Below, one piece after another: positions 31,833 through 41,446 of a stretch of DNA of 64,000 bases; positions within the stretch are counted from its first letter, which is position 1; each line of letters opens with the position of its first letter. The stretch comes from Cellulomonas phragmiteti (lineage in GTDB: Bacteria > Actinomycetota > Actinomycetes > Actinomycetales > Cellulomonadaceae). The stretch is taken from positions 1-64,000 of the forward strand of contig NZ_BONP01000013.1 of the NCBI RefSeq assembly GCF_016862775.1. The letters are read 5' to 3'. Position numbers and translations under genes: made by a program. Under the pieces are notes generated by a model. That model was given only the letters and a program-made list of their open reading frames with translations, searched no databases and was not told the origin of the DNA.

Positions 31833-34007
31833 TCAGGCCGGACCGCCCACCACCGACGTGCCGGACCGCGTGATCACGTACGTCACCTGCGCCCCGCTCC
31901 AGAAGTGGAACGTCAGCGTCACGCGGCCGTCGCGGACCTCCTGGAAGAACTCCGGCGTCAGCGTGATGGCGGTGCCGGACGCGTCGGGCCGGAAGCTGCT
32001 CCAGAACTCCTTGTACGTCGTCCACGACGCGGGCCCGGCCCCCGAGCCGTCGTCGTACCGCGCCTCCATGGTGGCCAGCGTGTCCCCGCGGAACTGCGTG
32101 GGGATCGCGAACGCGCTGGTGGTGCCCGTCGCGGCCGCCAGGACCGGTGTCCCGGAGGTGATGATGCTGATCCGCCACGGCACCCCCGTGGAGAACCGGG
32201 CCTCAAGGGTGGCGTTGACGCCGTACGCGCGGTCCCCGGCCAGGCGGGTCAGCGCGGCGGGCGTCAGCGTCAGCGTGGTGCCGGCGAGCGTGTAGTCGGT
32301 GCCACGGACCAGGTCCGTACCGCCGTGCCGCAGCCCCTGGAACGTGGTGCCGTTGAGGTTCAGCGTGAGCGAGCGGGCGGTGAGGGTGCCGCTGCGCGGC
32401 AGGTGCACCTGGTCCGACGACGCGGTCCCGGAGCGCTGCGTCCAGCTCGAGCGCATCATGGCGTGCACGCCCGGGTCACGCCACTGCAGGGTGGGTCGCT
32501 CGAGGAACTGGCCGGCGTCCCAGACCATCGTCGTCAGCCCCCGGGTGCGGGCGTGATACCCGACGGCCTCGAGGTACTTGAGGAACTCGCCGCGCTGGAT
32601 GATGCCCGGCCGGGTGTGGTCCCAGGCGAGCAGCGCCCACTCCCCGATGACGACGGGGACGTCGCGCTCGACGAACGTGGCGGCCACCCGGTCGAACGAG
32701 GCGACGAGGTCCTCCTCGACGTTGCTGGAGTAGTGCGTGCCGCCCGCGATGTTTACGCTGAACGGCCACCACCCGTAGAAGTGCACGGTCGCCGCGAGGT
32801 TCGGGTCGTCGAGCTGGTCGATCGTGGCGGCCAGCGCGTCGAGGCGGGGCTGCTCGCTGCTGGTGTGCAGGGTCGGCAGGACCAGCAGCCGCGTCGCGTT
32901 GCCCCCGCCGGACGCGCGGACGCGCTCGACGAAGTCCACGTTGAGCTCGTGGGTGTACACGTCGCCCTGGGCGTCGGTGCTGCCGGCGAACTGGGGCTCG
33001 TTGACGCTCTCGAAGACGAGCCGGGACGAGCGGTCGCGGAACGTGGTGGCCAGCTGGTCCCACAGCGCCCGGTAGCGCGCCAGGACGCCGGCCCGGTCGG
33101 CCGGGTAGTCGTCGATCCACTCCCAGGAGTCGTGGTGCAGGTTGAGCATCACGTAGAGGTCCTCGTCCAGCGACCAGTCGACGACCTGCTCGACGCGCGC
33201 GAGCCACGCCGGGTCGATCGTGTAGTCCGGCGCGGGGCCGTGGTGCCCGTTCCACGTCACCGGGATCCGGATGCTGCGGTAGCCCTCCGACCGCACGTGG
33301 CGGATGAGCTCGCGGGTCGTCAGCGGGTTGCCCCACGCGGTCTCGTCCGGGATCGCGTCGAGCGTGTTGCCCAGGTTCCACCCCGGCTGCATCGCGGCGA
33401 CGACGGCCATGGCGTCGTCGGGCTGCGGCGTGGGGGTGGGCGTGGGTGTGGGGGACGGGGTGGCGCTCGGCGTCGGCGTCGGTGAGGTGGTCGGTCGCGG
33501 CGAGGTCGTGGGCGTGGGCGCGGGCGACGCCGTGGCCGTCGGCGAGGTGGTGGGCGTCGGGGTCGGCGTGGACCCCACCTGGCCGGTGCACGCGACGCCG
33601 TTGAGCGTGAACGCGCTCGGCGCCGTGTTGCTGCCGGCCCAGGAGCCGTTGAACCCGAACGAGAACGTCCCGCCCGTGGCGACCCGGGCGTTGTAGCCCA
33701 GGTGCGACGCGACGACCTGGTCGCCCGTGGCGGTGGTCGTCGCGTTCCAGGCCTGCGTGACGCGCTGACCCGCCGGGAACGTCCACGCGACGCGCCAGCC
33801 GTCGAGCGGATCACCGAGGTTGGTGACCTTCACGTCGGCGGTGAAGCCGCTCGGCCACTGCCCGGGGACCGTGTAGTCGACGCGGCACCCGGCCGCGGCC
33901 TGGGCGCCGGGGGCCGTCATGCCGCTGCCGAGGAGCAGCACCGCCAGGGCGCCGACGAGCAGGGCGAAGCGCTTGCGCGCCCGGCCCGGTAGTCCCGCTG
34001 TGATCAT
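31833..34007 (-). CDS. Secreted GH5 endoglucanase (CBM2-GH5-X2/Ig-CBM46)
   Basis: This 724-aa protein has a signal peptide (1-38), an N-terminal CBM2 (about 40-140) and a Pro/Thr/Ser linker (about 145-197). A GH5 catalytic domain (about 198-520) follows, then an Ig-like X2 module (about 528-615) and a CBM46-like domain (about 620-724, with EARYDDGSG, TYKEFWSSF and VTLTFHFWSGAQVTY). The catalytic acid/base is Glu337 in SVNEP and the nucleophile Glu456 in VVIGEWAL, a retaining mechanism. The GH5-Ig-CBM46 order is known from Bacillus Cel5B-type enzymes acting on cellulose and xyloglucan. A GAGGAGA ribosome site precedes the ATG, and a CelR-like box lies 134 bp upstream. Confidence 0.93.
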   Translation of the reverse strand: MITAGLPGRARKRFALLVGALAVLLLGSGMTAPGAQAAAGCRVDYTVPGQWPSGFTADVKVTNLGDPLDGWRVAWTFPAGQRVTQAWNATTTATGDQVVASHLGYNARVATGGTFSFGFNGSWAGSNTAPSAFTLNGVACTGQVGSTPTPTPTTSPTATASPAPTPTTSPRPTTSPTPTPSATPSPTPTPTPTPQPDDAMAVVAAMQPGWNLGNTLDAIPDETAWGNPLTTRELIRHVRSEGYRSIRIPVTWNGHHGPAPDYTIDPAWLARVEQVVDWSLDEDLYVMLNLHHDSWEWIDDYPADRAGVLARYRALWDQLATTFRDRSSRLVFESVNEPQFAGSTDAQGDVYTHELNVDFVERVRASGGGNATRLLVLPTLHTSSEQPRLDALAATIDQLDDPNLAATVHFYGWWPFSVNIAGGTHYSSNVEEDLVASFDRVAATFVERDVPVVIGEWALLAWDHTRPGIIQRGEFLKYLEAVGYHARTRGLTTMVWDAGQFLERPTLQWRDPGVHAMMRSSWTQRSGTASSDQVHLPRSGTLTARSLTLNLNGTTFQGLRHGGTDLVRGTDYTLAGTTLTLTPAALTRLAGDRAYGVNATLEARFSTGVPWRISIITSGTPVLAAATGTTSAFAIPTQFRGDTLATMEARYDDGSGAGPASWTTYKEFWSSFRPDASGTAITLTPEFFQEVRDGRVTLTFHFWSGAQVTYVITRSGTSVVGGPA

Positions 34008-34140
34008 GGGTCTCTCCTCGCCGCTCCCGCAGCCCGCACCCTGCGGACGGCGACCGGACCGCTGCGCGACGGCTCCGTCGCGCGCGCACGCGCCGACGCC
34101 AGGACGAGTGGAAGGGCGGCGCGCCTCCGACGACGCAACG

Positions 34141-34154
34141 TAGGAGCGCCCCGA
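34141..34154. promoter_or_regulatory. CelR-like operator upstream of the GH5 gene
   Basis: TAGGAGCGCCCCGA matches 11 of 14 bases of the TGGGAGCGCTCCCA operator bound by the LacI-family cellulose regulator CelR in Thermobifida and other actinobacteria. It is 134 bp upstream of the GH5 start. No similar site was noticed before the GH9 or GH10 genes. Confidence 0.45.
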
Positions 34155-34172
34155 TCACCGAACCACCGGTGA
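34155..34172 (-). terminator. Hairpin after the pseudouridine synthase gene
   Basis: TCACCG (34155-34160) and CGGTGA (34167-34172) form a 6-bp inverted repeat with a 6-nt loop, starting 5 nt past the RluA-family stop codon on the reverse strand. It could be a weak terminator, or an operator in the GH5 upstream region. Confidence 0.4.
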
Positions 34173-34177
34173 AACAT

Positions 34178-35122
34178 TTAGCGCTGGATCTGCTCCGACG
34201 GCGGCTGCTCACCGAGCGGCAGGGACCGCACGCAGCGGAACTCCCGGTGCCGCCCGTCGACGGGGTCGGTGAACGCGACCTCCGCGGCCAGCAGCTGCAG
34301 GGGGTGCCGGAAGTCGTCCACGGGCACGTCGCGCACCACCGGGTACAGCGGGTCCCCGACGATCGGGATGCCCAGGCCGTTCAGGTGCACGCGCAGCTGG
34401 TGCGTGCGGCCGGTCCGGGGCGTCAGCCGGTAGAGCCCCAGCCCGTCGACCTCGCGCTCCAGCTCCACCCGCGTCTCGGCGTTGACCGCGGCGCCCGGCA
34501 CCACCTCGGCGCACAGGGTGCCGCGCTCCTTGCGGATGTGGTTGCGCACGACCGTCGGCAGCTCGAGGCCGTCGCGCACCGGCGCCAGCGCCCGGTACGT
34601 CTTGTCGACGGCGCGGCGCTCGAAGGCCGTCTGGTACGGGCCGCGCCACCGCTGCTCGGTCGCCAGCATGAGCAGCCCGGACGTGACCCGGTCGAGCCGG
34701 TGCAGCGGCGAGAGCTCCGGCAGGTCCAGCGCGGCGCGCAGCCGGACCACGACGCTCTGCATGACGTGGTTCCCCCGCGGGATCGTCGACAGGAACGGCG
34801 GCTTGTCGACGACGACGAGGCGCTCGTCGCGGTGCACGACGTGGATCTCGCCCGGGACCACCGGCTCGTCGCGCAGGTCGCGGTGGAACCAGACGTGCCG
34901 GGCGGGCGCGTACGCGTCGTCGTCCCGCAGCGCGCGCCCGTCCTCGTCGACGAAGCGCCCCTGCGCGAGCATCTGCGTCACGTCGACGTGCTCGGGGAGG
35001 CGGTGGCGCAGCCACGCGCCCATCGTCGCCCACGGGTCGGTGACCGTGCGGACGCGGTCCGGGGTGCGCAGCCGCGCAGCGGCCAGGCCGTGGCGTGCCG
35101 GCAGCGGCGAGCGGGGTGGCAC
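34178..35122 (-). CDS. RluA-family 23S rRNA/tRNA pseudouridine synthase
   Basis: This 314-aa protein has the RluA motif I segment LSPLHRLDRVTSGLLML with catalytic Asp144, VDKPPFLSTIPRG at about 106, and motif RTGRTHQLRVHL near 239. It isomerises uridine to pseudouridine in structural RNA. It is a housekeeping gene inserted between the cellulase and xylanase genes. The N-terminal region differs from RluA itself, so the exact RNA position modified is unknown. Confidence 0.9.
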   Translation of the reverse strand: MPPRSPLPARHGLAAARLRTPDRVRTVTDPWATMGAWLRHRLPEHVDVTQMLAQGRFVDEDGRALRDDDAYAPARHVWFHRDLRDEPVVPGEIHVVHRDERLVVVDKPPFLSTIPRGNHVMQSVVVRLRAALDLPELSPLHRLDRVTSGLLMLATEQRWRGPYQTAFERRAVDKTYRALAPVRDGLELPTVVRNHIRKERGTLCAEVVPGAAVNAETRVELEREVDGLGLYRLTPRTGRTHQLRVHLNGLGIPIVGDPLYPVVRDVPVDDFRHPLQLLAAEVAFTDPVDGRHREFRCVRSLPLGEQPPSEQIQR

Positions 35123-35188
35123 CCGTCGATCGTACGAGGCGCGCGCTCACCCCTGGCGGGACGACCGCCGGGCGCGCACCATGGCCGC

Positions 35189-35449
35189 ATGAGCACCGGA
35201 CCGACCGACTGGGTGAGCGGGGAGCGCGTGTTCGGCCCTCCGGGCGGCACGCTCGACGTCGACTGGCTCGTGCCGGCCGTGCTCGACGAGGTGCCGTCGG
35301 CGACGCCGGACGACGCGCGCGCGGCCCTCGTCCGGGCCTGGGCGGCTGGGCGGGAGCCCGGCACCTCGCCCGCGTCGGCGTCCCCGGACGCGCTCGACCG
35401 GCGCGCCGCCGCGGTCGTGCGCGAGGCGGTCACCCAGTACCTCCGCTGA
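35189..35449 (+). CDS. Small hypothetical protein
   Basis: This 86-aa protein (MSTGPTDWVSGERVFGPPGG at the start, AAAVVREAVTQYLR at the end) has no signal peptide or membrane segment and is rich in Ala, Asp and Arg. I do not recognise a family. The reading frame has strong third-position GC bias and stops 43 bp before a strong terminator, which supports a real gene. Confidence 0.55.
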   Translation: MSTGPTDWVSGERVFGPPGGTLDVDWLVPAVLDEVPSATPDDARAALVRAWAAGREPGTSPASASPDALDRRAAAVVREAVTQYLR

Positions 35450-35491
35450 CCGGCCCCGCGCCGTCGTGCGCCCGCCCGCCCGTCCACGCAC

Positions 35492-35531
35492 GACGACGGC
35501 GCCGCACCCGTGGAGGTGCGGCGCCGTCGTC
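35492..35531. terminator. 17-bp bidirectional terminator
   Basis: GACGACGGCGCCGCACC (35492-35508) pairs perfectly with GGTGCGGCGCCGTCGTC (35515-35531) around a 6-nt loop. It lies between the convergent small gene and the xylanase gene and is the strongest hairpin in the window. Confidence 0.85.
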
Positions 35532-35567
35532 AGGTCGGCCGGCGCGGAGCCGGTCGGGAGGAGCTGG

Positions 35568-37022
<1,455 letters not shown>

Positions 37023-37063
37023 TCAGCTCTGAGCCGGTCGGCAAGGCCCCCACTGTCCATCTT

Positions 37064-37077
37064 CGAGGAAACCTTCG
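37064..37077. promoter_or_regulatory. Imperfect LacI-type dyad upstream of the xylanase
   Basis: On the reverse strand CGAAGGTTTCCTCG lies 72 bp upstream of the GH10 start. It is a partial inverted repeat (CGA..G....C..TCG) in an AT-richer stretch and resembles the CGAA-N-TTCG operators of LacI-family xylan regulators. The match is weak. Confidence 0.25.
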
Positions 37078-37207
37078 CAATCAACATAAACGCTACAGTT
37101 CCGACGGTTCGTCTGGACGTGCAGTGAACGCGCAGGTCAGAGGCGTGGCCCTGACGGGGTCGTAGCGGCGACGCTGGCGGCGTGGCGGCCGGAGCCCCGT
37201 CGTCGCG

Positions 37208-37861
37208 TCAGCGCGACTCGAAACTATCGCCCTGCTCCAGCGTCGCCACCACGTCGGCCGCGAGCAGCACCCGGGCGCAGCGCCCCGCGGCGTAGTGCAC
37301 TGCGGCGTGGTGCTCGGCCTCGGAGAAGTCGGCGACGGCGTCGGCGACGAAGAACGTCTCGAGGTCGCGCATGAACGCGTCGGCGGCCGTGAGCAGGCAG
37401 CCGAGGTGCGCGTAGACGCCGGTGACGACGATCTGGTCCCGGCCGAGCTCCTGCAGCGTCTCGCGCAGGTCCGTGCGCTGGAACGCGCTGTACCGCCACT
37501 TGGTGATCCGCACGTCCCCGGGCCGCGGGGCCAGCCGGTCGACGACGTCGGTGTGCTCGGGGACGGCCCGCAGGCCGGGACCCCAGAAGTCCTTGAGCAG
37601 TCCCCGCGGGCCCGGGGCCTGGTCACCCGGCTGTGCGGAGTACACGACCGGCACGCCCCGACCGCGCGCCGCGTGCACGATGCGCTCGAGGTGGTCCAGC
37701 AGCACGGTCATCGGCTCGACGCCCGGCTCGAACGCGTCGAGGAAGTACCGCTGCGCGTCGTGCACGAGCACGACGCACCGGTCCGGGTCGAGCTCCCACG
37801 TGGCGCGGCCCGGCGGGACGCTCACGGGCATCGGGTAGGGGGCGATGCGGGGCAGGCTCAC
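37208..37861 (-). CDS. dhbB: Isochorismatase (2,3-dihydro-2,3-dihydroxybenzoate synthase), no carrier domain
   Basis: This 217-aa enzyme hydrolyses isochorismate to 2,3-dihydro-2,3-dihydroxybenzoate and pyruvate. It has CVVLVHDAQRYFLDAF (about 28-43, catalytic Asp), ITKWRYSAFQRTDL and VVTGVYAHLGCLLTAADAFM, which are typical of EntB/DhbB isochorismatase domains. EntB and DhbB carry a C-terminal aryl carrier domain of about 75 residues. This protein ends at DSFESR without one; the carrier is instead fused to the first NRPS. The GTG at 37861 overlaps the dhbC stop. It is the last gene of the reverse dhb operon. Confidence 0.92.
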   Translation of the reverse strand: MSLPRIAPYPMPVSVPPGRATWELDPDRCVVLVHDAQRYFLDAFEPGVEPMTVLLDHLERIVHAARGRGVPVVYSAQPGDQAPGPRGLLKDFWGPGLRAVPEHTDVVDRLAPRPGDVRITKWRYSAFQRTDLRETLQELGRDQIVVTGVYAHLGCLLTAADAFMRDLETFFVADAVADFSEAEHHAAVHYAAGRCARVLLAADVVATLEQGDSFESR

Positions 37862-39000
37862 GAGCGGACCTCCAGGGCGTCGAGCACGGTGCGGAGCTTG
37901 GCGTCGGTCTCGGTGACCTCGGTCGCCGGGTCGGAGCCGGCGACGATGCCACCCCCGGCGTGCAGCGTGAGGCGGCGGGCGTCGGGGGCCAGGTGGGCAC
38001 TGCGGATCGCGACGTACCAACGACCGTCGCCGGACGCGTCCTGCCAGCCCACGGCGCCCGCGTAGTAGCCGCGACCACGGCCCTCGACGGCGCGGGCCAG
38101 CGCGACGGCCGGACCGGTCGGGGTGCCGCCGACGGCCGGGGTGGGGTGCAGGGCCAGGGCCAGGCGCGTCGCGCCGGTGCCCGGGTCCCGCAGCCGGCCG
38201 GTCACCGGCGTGCCCAGGTGCCACACGCGCTCGGTGCGCACGACGGTCGGCTCCCCGACCTCGACGTGCGTGCACCACGGGCGCAGGGTCTGCACGACGT
38301 CGTCCACGACGTACGCGTGCTCGCGCAGGTCCTTGTCCGAGCGGGCCAGGCGCCGGGCGCGTGCCGCGTCCTCGGTCGGGTCGGTGCTGCGCGGCAGCGA
38401 GCCCGCCAGCGGGTGGGCCGTGACCTGCGGCCCGGTCCGTGCGACCAGCAGCTCGGGCGTCGCCCCCAGGAAGACCCCGCCGTCGTCGAGCGGGACGCAG
38501 AACACCGTGGCGGCCGGGTCGCGGCGGGCCAGCCGGTGCAGCAGCGCCCTTACCTCCGCGGGCCCGTCGGCCGCGAGGTCCAGCCGGCGCGCGAGCACCA
38601 CCTTCTCGGCCGCACCGCCGGCCAGCGCGTCGAGCACGCGCGCCACCCGGCGGGCGTGCCGCAGACCGCCGACACCCGCGACCCGCCGCCACACCGGCGC
38701 GTGGCCGGGCACGTCGGGCAGCGCGCCGTCCCGGTCGGTCCAGCGCGGGCGGCCCACCAGGATCCGCGCGGGGGGAGCCTGCGCGTCGGACCCGACGCGC
38801 CCGTGGTCGAACGGGACGGCCCCGGCGGCGACGGCGGGCCCTCCGTGGTCCGCGAGCGCACGGTCCACGGCGTCGGCGAGCGCGTCCGGGCCGCCCGGGT
38901 CGGACACCGCGACGGCCGCGCGCGGGTCCAGCACGAGCGCGTCGTGCGGGCCGGCGAGGATCAGCGGGGGCGTCGTCGGCGCGGCGTGCGCGGCGCTCAC
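37858..39000 (-). CDS. dhbC: Isochorismate synthase
   Basis: This 380-aa chorismate-utilising enzyme converts chorismate to isochorismate. It has AEKVVLARRLDL (active-site Lys), FLGATPELLVA, AGSLPRSTD, LALHPTPAVGGTPTGPA, GRGYYAGAVGW and HAGGGIVAGSDPATEVTET. This is the full set of conserved C-terminal MST-family motifs, ordered as in EntC/DhbC. The N-terminal part is short and variable. GTGA overlaps with both neighbours place it in the middle of the starter-unit operon. Confidence 0.93.
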   Translation of the reverse strand: MSAAHAAPTTPPLILAGPHDALVLDPRAAVAVSDPGGPDALADAVDRALADHGGPAVAAGAVPFDHGRVGSDAQAPPARILVGRPRWTDRDGALPDVPGHAPVWRRVAGVGGLRHARRVARVLDALAGGAAEKVVLARRLDLAADGPAEVRALLHRLARRDPAATVFCVPLDDGGVFLGATPELLVARTGPQVTAHPLAGSLPRSTDPTEDAARARRLARSDKDLREHAYVVDDVVQTLRPWCTHVEVGEPTVVRTERVWHLGTPVTGRLRDPGTGATRLALALHPTPAVGGTPTGPAVALARAVEGRGRGYYAGAVGWQDASGDGRWYVAIRSAHLAPDARRLTLHAGGGIVAGSDPATEVTETDAKLRTVLDALEVRS

Positions 39001-39812
39001 GCGGACGCGCCCAGCGTCGCTCCGCCGTCGACGCGCAGGTCGTGCAGGGTGATGTGGCGCGCGTCGTCGGACAGCAGGAACGCGACCGCGTCCGCGACGT
39101 CGTCGGCCGTGGCGATCCGGCCCAGGGGGATGCCCAGGCGGAAGTCCGGTGCGGAGCCGGCGACCGTGCGCTCGTGGGCACGTCGCAGCGCGTCCTCGTC
39201 GAGGTCGGTCCCGAGGGTCGCGCGCAGCATCGCCGTGTCGGTCGAGCCGGGCGAGACGACGTTGCACCTGACCCCGTGCGGGGCGAGCTCGAGCGCCAGG
39301 CACCGTGCGAGCATCGTGGCGGCGGCCTTGGAGGCGGCGTACGCGCCGATCCCGCGCCGGGGGGTTGCGGCCGCGTTGGAGGAGACGACGACCACGGCCC
39401 CGGTGCCGCGTGCGGCCATGCGCGCACCGACGGCGCCCACCACGTGCAGGACGCCCCCGACGTTCACGTCGAGGAGTCGGGCCAGGTCGTGCCCGTCCGC
39501 CTGCAGCAGGTCGCCGACGTGGACGACCCCGGCGCAGTGCGCGAGCCTGACCACGGGCCCGTGCTCGTCCTCGACCGTGCGCACCGCGTCCTGGACCGCG
39601 CCTGCGTCGGTGACGTCCGCCGGGTGGGCGGACAGCGCGAGCCCGTCGCGCACACCCTCGGCGACGGCGGCGTGCAGCGCGCGGGCGTCGACGTCGAGGC
39701 AGGCGACGTGGTCCCCGCGGCCCGCGAGCAGCCGTGCGACGGCCAGTCCGATGCCGCGCGCCGCGCCGGTGACGAGCGCGACGGGCCGGGTGCCGTACCG
39801 CCGGGCCGTCAT
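38997..39812 (-). CDS. dhbA: 2,3-dihydro-2,3-dihydroxybenzoate dehydrogenase
   Basis: This 271-aa SDR oxidises dihydro-DHB to 2,3-dihydroxybenzoate with NAD. It has VTGAARGIGLAVARLLAGRG at the start, VVVSSNAAATPRRGIGAYAASKAAATMLA with Ser, Tyr and Lys of the active site, and VVSPGSTDTAML, all as in EntA/DhbA. Its presence separates this pathway from salicylate-starting systems, which do not need it. It overlaps dhbE and dhbC by 4 bp each. Confidence 0.92.
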   Translation of the reverse strand: MTARRYGTRPVALVTGAARGIGLAVARLLAGRGDHVACLDVDARALHAAVAEGVRDGLALSAHPADVTDAGAVQDAVRTVEDEHGPVVRLAHCAGVVHVGDLLQADGHDLARLLDVNVGGVLHVVGAVGARMAARGTGAVVVVSSNAAATPRRGIGAYAASKAAATMLARCLALELAPHGVRCNVVSPGSTDTAMLRATLGTDLDEDALRRAHERTVAGSAPDFRLGIPLGRIATADDVADAVAFLLSDDARHITLHDLRVDGGATLGASA

Positions 39813-41446
39813 GCCTGCGCCCAGGCGCGCAGGCGCTGCTTGTCGACCTTGCCGACGCCCGTCAGCGGCAGGCCGGCCACGACGCGCACCTCGTCGGGCA
39901 CCGCGATGGCCGTGACCCCGCGGCCCGTGAGGTCGCGGCGGAGGTCCTCGCGTGTGGGCCCCGGGCCGTCCACGACGAGGAACGCGACAGAGCGCTCGCC
40001 GAGGTGCGGGTCGGGGGCGCCCACGACCGCGGCGCCGCGCACGTCGGGGCGGGCGAGGAGGAGCTCCTCGACCTCGCCCGCGGCGATCTTCTCGCCCGCG
40101 CGGTTGACCTGGTCCTTGACGCGCCCGACGACGGTCAGGTCACCGTCGGGTGAGCGGGTCACGACGTCCCCGGTGCGGTAGAAGCCGTCGGCCGTGAAGC
40201 GCACGGTGTCGAGCTCGCGTGCGCCGTAGTACCCGGTGATCGTGTACGGGCCGCGGGTCAGGAGCTCGCCCGGGGTGCCGTCCGGCACGGGCCGGTCCTG
40301 CTCGTCGACGACCAGCACCTCGTCCCCGGGCGAGACGGGACGTCCCTGCGTGGTGCACACGACGTCCGGAGACCCGGCCGGGTCCGTGTAGCAGTTGAGG
40401 CCCTCGGCCATGCCGAACACCTGCTGCAGGGTGCAGCCCAGCTCCGGGCCCACCCGCCGGGCGGTGGCGTCGTCCAGCCGCGCCCCGCCGACCTGCAGGA
40501 TCCGCAGGGACCCCAGGTCGGCCGGCGTGCGGCGCGCCTCGTCGAGCCAGGCGGGGACCAGGGCCGGGACCAGCGAGGTGAGCGTGACGCGCTCGCGCTC
40601 GACCAGGGCGAACGCGGTCGTCGGGCTCGGGTCGGGGGACAGCACGACGGTGCCGCCGCTCGAGAGCACACCGACGATCCCGGGCGAGACCATCGTGAAG
40701 TTGTGCGCGGCGGGCAGCACCGCGAGGTACACCGCGTCCGGGCCGACGCCGCACGCGCGGGCGGATGCGAGCGCGTTGTACCCGTAGTCGGCGTGCGTGC
40801 GCGGGATGAGCTTGGGCGTGCCCGTTGTGCCGCCCGACAGGGTGAGCAGGGCCAGGTCCTCGGCGTCGGCGTCGTCGCGGCCCGACCCCGTCGGGGGCGT
40901 CGCGCGGGGGGTGGACCGGACGTCCAGGTCCTGCGGGCGCAGGACCGCCCGGACGTGCGGCAGGGCGCGCAGCGACACGGCGAGATCACGCAGGTCACGG
41001 CGCCCCTGACGCTCGACGACGACCGCGGCCGACACCTCGGCGGCGACGGCGACGGCCCGGACGTCGGCGTCGCCGAGCGTGGGCAGGACGAGGACGGGCA
41101 CCGCCCCGGCCCGCACGGCGGCGTAGAACGCGACGACGTGCTCGGCGCGGTTGCCGACGCACAGGAGCACCCGGTCACCGGGCTGCACGCCGTGCGTGCG
41201 GAGCACGTCCGCGCACCGCTCGGCGTGAAGGTCCAGGTCGGCGTAGGTGAGCCGGACGTCCCCGGCGACCAGGGCCAGGTGCTCCGGGCGCGACCGGACC
41301 TGTGCGCGCAGGAGCTCGGAGAGCGTGCGGCGCTCGCGCCAGCCGCGCTTGACGAGGTGCTCGGCATGGGTGCGCGGCACGGGGAGCCAGGTGGGCCCGT
41401 GGGTCAGCCCCTGGGCGTCGCGGGTCGGACGAGGAGGGGAGGACAT
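39809..41446 (-). CDS. dhbE: 2,3-dihydroxybenzoate-AMP ligase (starter-unit adenylation enzyme)
   Basis: This 545-aa enzyme activates an aryl acid with ATP and loads the aryl carrier domain of the first NRPS. The P-loop is SGGTTGTPK (204-212). The aryl pocket segment PAAHNFTMVSPG places Asn249 and Ser254 where EntE/DhbE have Asn235 and Ser240; salicylate enzymes generally have Cys in place of that Ser, so DHB is the likelier substrate. The ATG at 41446 has no Shine-Dalgarno site. TATCAT ends 8 nt upstream and GTGAAA lies 16 nt further, so a leaderless, metal-regulated start is likely. It shares the tetranucleotide CATG with the divergent NRPS start. Confidence 0.93.
   Translation of the reverse strand: MSSPPRPTRDAQGLTHGPTWLPVPRTHAEHLVKRGWRERRTLSELLRAQVRSRPEHLALVAGDVRLTYADLDLHAERCADVLRTHGVQPGDRVLLCVGNRAEHVVAFYAAVRAGAVPVLVLPTLGDADVRAVAVAAEVSAAVVVERQGRRDLRDLAVSLRALPHVRAVLRPQDLDVRSTPRATPPTGSGRDDADAEDLALLTLSGGTTGTPKLIPRTHADYGYNALASARACGVGPDAVYLAVLPAAHNFTMVSPGIVGVLSSGGTVVLSPDPSPTTAFALVERERVTLTSLVPALVPAWLDEARRTPADLGSLRILQVGGARLDDATARRVGPELGCTLQQVFGMAEGLNCYTDPAGSPDVVCTTQGRPVSPGDEVLVVDEQDRPVPDGTPGELLTRGPYTITGYYGARELDTVRFTADGFYRTGDVVTRSPDGDLTVVGRVKDQVNRAGEKIAAGEVEELLLARPDVRGAAVVGAPDPHLGERSVAFLVVDGPGPTREDLRRDLTGRGVTAIAVPDEVRVVAGLPLTGVGKVDKQRLRAWAQA

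Noticed and set aside
39809..41446. Salicylate-AMP ligase instead of a DHB ligase
   Set aside because: A dehydrogenase (DhbA) and isochorismatase are present, and the aryl pocket has Ser254 where salicylate enzymes usually have Cys.
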